Shown here piece by piece: positions 60,301 to 64,000 of a stretch of 64,000 nt of DNA (position 1 is its first letter; each line of letters begins with the position of its first letter). The position numbers and the translations under genes are program-made. The stretch is from Leuctra nigra (taxonomy: Eukaryota > Arthropoda > Insecta > Plecoptera > Leuctridae), in the NCBI GenBank assembly GCA_934045905.1, contig OW203766.1, positions 25,104,309 to 25,168,308 on the forward strand, given 5' to 3'. The notes below the pieces were generated by a model that saw only the letters and a list, made by a program, of their open reading frames with translations, was not told the origin of the DNA and ran no database searches.

Positions 60301-63300
60301 CCAGGTTGAGAGAACTAAGTATTTCATAAAATACTGGTTTTAAAAGTGAAATTAATCCACAGTTGCCTGCTGCTTACTATACAAAACAAAGTACTTGATT
60401 TATTAAAATTCTAGTGAAGACAAACCTAAAAAAATACAATTTGAGAAACATTTTGCATCCTGTTATCTTACAGGCTTTCTAAGGGTGCCAAGTGTGATTG
60501 CATGCAGGCTAAGAAAGAAGCGCATGCAGCGCAGTCGAGCGCGATGAAAACCTTACTTGTCTTAGAGTCTGAACGAGGTCGACGTTGTAGTCGATGGTGA
60601 AGCGCGGGATGTGAAGCATCACCTCGACGGTCTCCATCGAGTTGATGATGTCGCTCATGTGGACGTGATCGATGTCGTGGACCAGCTGGTCGATGCCGTT
60701 CTTAGACTTGGGCAGGAGGAGCACCATCGAGAACTTGCCGCCCTGTAACGTCGTTAACAAGTGTCATGATGCGTCTGCTCCACGTTGAAAACGTCGGAGA
60801 TTGTTTGCTTGGGCAATAGGGAATATGCATGAATTTATTAAAAACTATAATTCAAAATAACAACATATTTGTTGGTCACACTAAAAAGTGTAAATTTTCA
60901 TTTAGAAATATGAAATTAAAATTCAGTGTAAATTTTGGCAGGAAAACACCGTCAGTGAAGTCAACCAAAAATGATGTTGCCATGGTTATGTTATAAAATA
61001 TGGCATCACTGGTTGGGATGGTGTTTTCCCGCCAAAATGTACACTGATTTTTAATTCTATATTTATGAATGAAAATTTACGCTTTTTAGTGTGAAAATAG
61101 TGTGATTTACCAACAAATTTGTTGTTATTTTAAAATATTGGATTTTAACTACATTAAAAATATTTGCATCTTCCCTATTGCACACTACATTTTATTAGAA
61201 AGCCGATGGCCATTCCTGACTTTGATACCTGGGGAAGAGTTTCTTGATGTCGAGAGCTATTTTTAAAAATCCCATTAATTCATAGGCAACATAACAAATA
61301 ATCTCCACAAATACAAAAGCTTGTAAAATGACTGTCAAGCACCTCCACGCCTAAAATTGAAATCTAAAAGGAAATGCAATAATAGTAGTTGCATCTATCA
61401 CTGAAAATACATAAAATTAATAAATGCAGCTAAGCCCAACACTATAAATCTAGGTAACGTTTTGTCTGAATTTGGCATGAAAGAGGCCGCAAAAGTACAG
61501 GATGTGATGAACTTTCAAAAGTATTTTAAAAATTATAAGGAAATAATAATAACCTATCTAAAAATAAAATTTGTCACATTTTAGTGAGTGTACAGGATGA
61601 ATTATAAAATAATCGTTGTCGAGGTCAAAACTATTAAGGATTGCAATTATCATCTTGAACGAGCCTTGAATCACCGACCTTGTACGGCAGCTCGATGACG
61701 TCCGTGTCGAGCCTGTCGACGTATCCGAAGCGGTAGTCGGCCATCTCGTACATCATATCCGTGGTGATGCACTTGTTGGCCTCCGTGTAGAAACACAACG
61801 GCCGCGTGTGCGCCGGCTGGAACGGAGTCTTCCACAGTCCCTTGAAGTAGACGGCGTTGGCCACCAGCGCTTGCGCGTCCGGATTCAGGGAGGCTGCAGA
61901 GAAGAGATCGGGTTAGAAGCGTCGCCTCATTTCACTTCATTACGTTTTATTTCACTTCGTTTTATTTCATTACAGAATAAATATGGCCTGTTGAAGGTAC
62001 TGCCTAAATTTAGTTGTTTGTAGACTTCCCTGAATTTTCCGATTGGCTTATTTTATAGTGATTTGAATGATCGATCTGAAATTATTGGTGTTTCGCCATT
62101 TAGGGAAGGACCTGTTCTAGTTTGAGATATTGTTTAGATCAACTCTGTACCTCAGAGGTAGAAGGTCGGACATCCATTTCAATGATTCTTGAGGTGAGGT
62201 CAGAAACCAGTAGTTCTCCAATCAAATTGGTGATGGGCAGCCAATGGGCTATTATTTCGTCTTAGGTAATGGTGACATGAGTCATTTTGTAAGAGCATAC
62301 TTCAATATAACTGTATTTGTTATCATCAGTGAAATGGTTAGTTGATAATTACATATTTCAAAAAAATGCAACGCAAAATTGAGAAAATGAACTTCCGACT
62401 TTCTACCTTTAAGTTGCAGAACTGCAATTAACAATTTTACGATGTTTCACAAACAATTACATTCAGAACTACCCAACTGAGCTGAAATATAAGTTGACAG
62501 CCAAGTTGCATCGAGTCCACGTTGCATTTTGTGGGTCGACAAAGAGGCGTTATGTGAGTAAAGGTAGTTCTGTAACGCGCTACAACTCACCTGCCGAGAC
62601 CAGCTCGGGAATGAGCCCCTGCGTCTTTTCGCGCACCCACTTGTTGATCTTGCTGGCTGCCGTGTACGGCCGCTGGAAGTCGACCGAGTCCACATCTGCA
62701 TAGTAGAACTCTCTCAGAGCCGCCGCGTAACGGTCGTTCAGTGATCTCGCGTCCGACACGAACACTCGGTTCGAGAGCTCCAGCGTGTAGCCGGAACCTC
62801 GCTCCTGCACAACGCAAATGCTACATTAGTTACCTGTGCTAGCAGGACCGTCGTAGTAAGCCCTTCATAAGCCTCTGTCCGAAATGTTTTACTTTTTCCA
62901 GTTAATAAAATAATAAGCGATGAGACGATCAATGATCTTCTTTACAAATCTATTTAGCAACAATAGAGTTTTTACATTAAGGTTTCTGGTTGACCAAATC
63001 TGAAAGTGGAATTTTTAGAAATTGAAAGAGCTGTTATAAAGTAAAGTAACTCAAGTAATTGAGTCTTTTTGTATAGATTATTGTTTCCCTCGTGCAGAGA
63101 GTACCTAATTTGATTAGCTACGTTTGAACTCTTTCCTTGCTTCATGGCTTGTAATGGTCTCGGAGATGGGTTCTTCTCGGGAGTACTCACCAAGAACGTC
63201 TCGAGGTAGGCTTTGAGGAAGGACTGTACGGGTGTCTTGGCGGGGATGCGCAGCGCGGTCTGGATCTCGGCGGCCGTCGCGCCGTGCGCGGCTTCCAGCA

Positions 63301-63370
63301 ACATCGCTAGCGTTGCCTTGACGCTGACGGGCGACACCAGGATGTTGCCAGTGGAGGACTTGGCCACATT
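57336..63370 (-). CDS. Serpin with long Gln/Pro-rich C-terminal tail (5' end not found)
   Basis: A serine protease inhibitor family member. Visible exons, all in phase: 63370-63191, 62804-62591, 61893-61679, 60742-60557, 59333-59189 and 58570-57336, coding 724 residues. Landmarks in order: NVAKSSTGNILVSPVSV, TAASKINKWVREKTQG, VANAVYFKGLWKTPF, KFSMVLLLPK, VMLHIPRFTIDY, VNEEGSEAAGGTG and ADHPFLFFIRS. The hinge EEGSEAAGGTG is of the inhibitory type; counting from it puts P1-P1' near Leu-Met in ALVVPLMG, which is a prediction. After the usual serpin end (FAGRVSEP) the last exon runs on for about 369 residues rich in Q, P, N and R, with six repeats. The signal peptide and helix A must lie upstream, probably beyond 64000. 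Coding exons are GC-rich compared with the introns. Secretion is likely for the family but unseen here. Confidence 0.9.
57879..58262 (-). repeat. Six in-frame QNTNS-QRP-ERP repeats in the serpin tail
   Basis: Units of 15-27 codons: QNTNSNQRPVERPVTQTQ and variants with QRPTERP. The first three units are almost identical and the last three have diverged, so the array seems to be growing at its upstream end. Confidence 0.92.
60863..61135. repeat. Palindromic MITE in a serpin intron
   Basis: Arms (aacatatttgttggtcacac, taaaaagtgtaaattttca, aaattcagtgtaaattttgg) return inverted at 61010-61135. Accgtcagtgaa near the middle also has a weak inverted partner. Confidence 0.75.
62150..62415. mobile_element. 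GGTAGAAGG-family MITE in a serpin intron
   Basis: The left end cctcagaggtagaaggtcgg mirrors the right end cttccgactttctaccttt. The internal sequence resembles the copy at 1130-1312. Confidence 0.75.
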
Positions 63371-63757
63371 CTGAAACAGTCCGTCACATTTCACATTGCG
63401 AGCGGAACGGTGCAGATTTTAATTTTGAATTGAATGCAAATCAATTCAAATTAATTCAAATTTTATTATTTAAATTTTTTTTGAGAGATATATTTTGGGG
63501 CATAGGGGCCAATTGATAGTATTTAGTAGATCATGAAAATAATTAGAAATCGAGCTCACAATTTTCTACCATGATTTTTAATTTTGGAGCAATTGAATTT
63601 TTTCTAAAAATGGGATTTGCTTGAAAGTTCTAACCAACATTCTACAAGTATAATGTTGTTGTCTTGTCACTCCTCATATTCTTGAGGTATTTCAAATGTC
63701 TGATAAGAAATTTAGATGTTCAATTCTCGTTCTTGTCCTGTTGCTGTTTTTATTTAT

Positions 63758-63930
63758 GTGCCCCGGAGGTAGAAGGGCAGAAGTCAATTTCAATAATTCT
63801 TGACAGCTCAAAAACCAGGCCCTCTACCTTCATCCAATCATTTGTAAGGGTGACGTTGACTTAAGTTTTTCCAAAAGGGTGCAACGCAAAATCGAGAAAA
63901 TTGACTTCTGCCCTTCAACCTCTGAAATAA
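63758..63930. mobile_element. GGTAGAAGG-family MITE, short copy
   Basis: Left end cccggaggtagaagggcaga mirrors right end tctgcccttcaacctctga. It lies upstream of the first visible serpin exon, probably in an intron. Confidence 0.75.
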
Positions 63931-64000
63931 TTTGTAACATTTTGCTTCAAAACATTGATGAGGCTATTTTGTCTGTTACTTTCCTGCTCGAGCGGAATGG

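Noticed and set aside
63371..63420. Extension of the first visible serpin exon upstream (KCDGLFQ)
   Set aside because: ctgtttcag at 63371-63379 reads well as a splice acceptor, and an in-frame stop lies shortly upstream, so the exon most likely starts at 63370.

Overview
This is an AT-rich animal genome window with the gene structure of an insect: short exons, introns full of MITEs, and a 7tm_6 odorant receptor. I would guess a hemipteran, but the sequence alone does not prove the order. About 15% is protein coding. Most of the rest is non-autonomous DNA transposons, fold-back elements, SINEs and tandem repeats.

Layout. (1) Positions 570-5198, minus strand: a complete six-exon odorant receptor. 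Its second intracellular loop carries an in-frame array of about ten 33-residue repeats, taking the protein to about 742 aa. (2) 5.2-30.3 kb: a long stretch with no convincing gene. It holds a TTAA-flanked fold-back element, hAT-type elements (one nested in another), other MITEs, a LINE tail, a poly-C-containing satellite and tRNA-derived SINEs. (3) 30.3-55.8 kb, plus strand: six head-to-tail paralogous units. Each has three exons with the same phases (0, 1, 1) and encodes an XPG/FEN-like N-terminal domain protein related to FAM120B/FAM120A (constitutive coactivator of PPAR-gamma family). Each unit stops at the same conserved splice donor, about 200 residues short of the vertebrate C-terminus. 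Three units keep the acidic residues of the nuclease fold and three have lost some. (4) 57.3-63.4 kb, minus strand: six exons of a serpin with an inhibitory-type hinge and a Gln/Pro/Asn-rich C-terminal tail of about 370 aa. Its 5' end is not found in the window.

The XPG-like array is the most unusual content: a local lineage expansion with signs of gene conversion, a frameshift, graded loss of catalytic residues, and transposons that account for much of the intron length. The receptor, the array and the serpin show no obvious shared pathway. Exon joins were worked out by hand from splice sites, reading phase and family knowledge, without transcript evidence.
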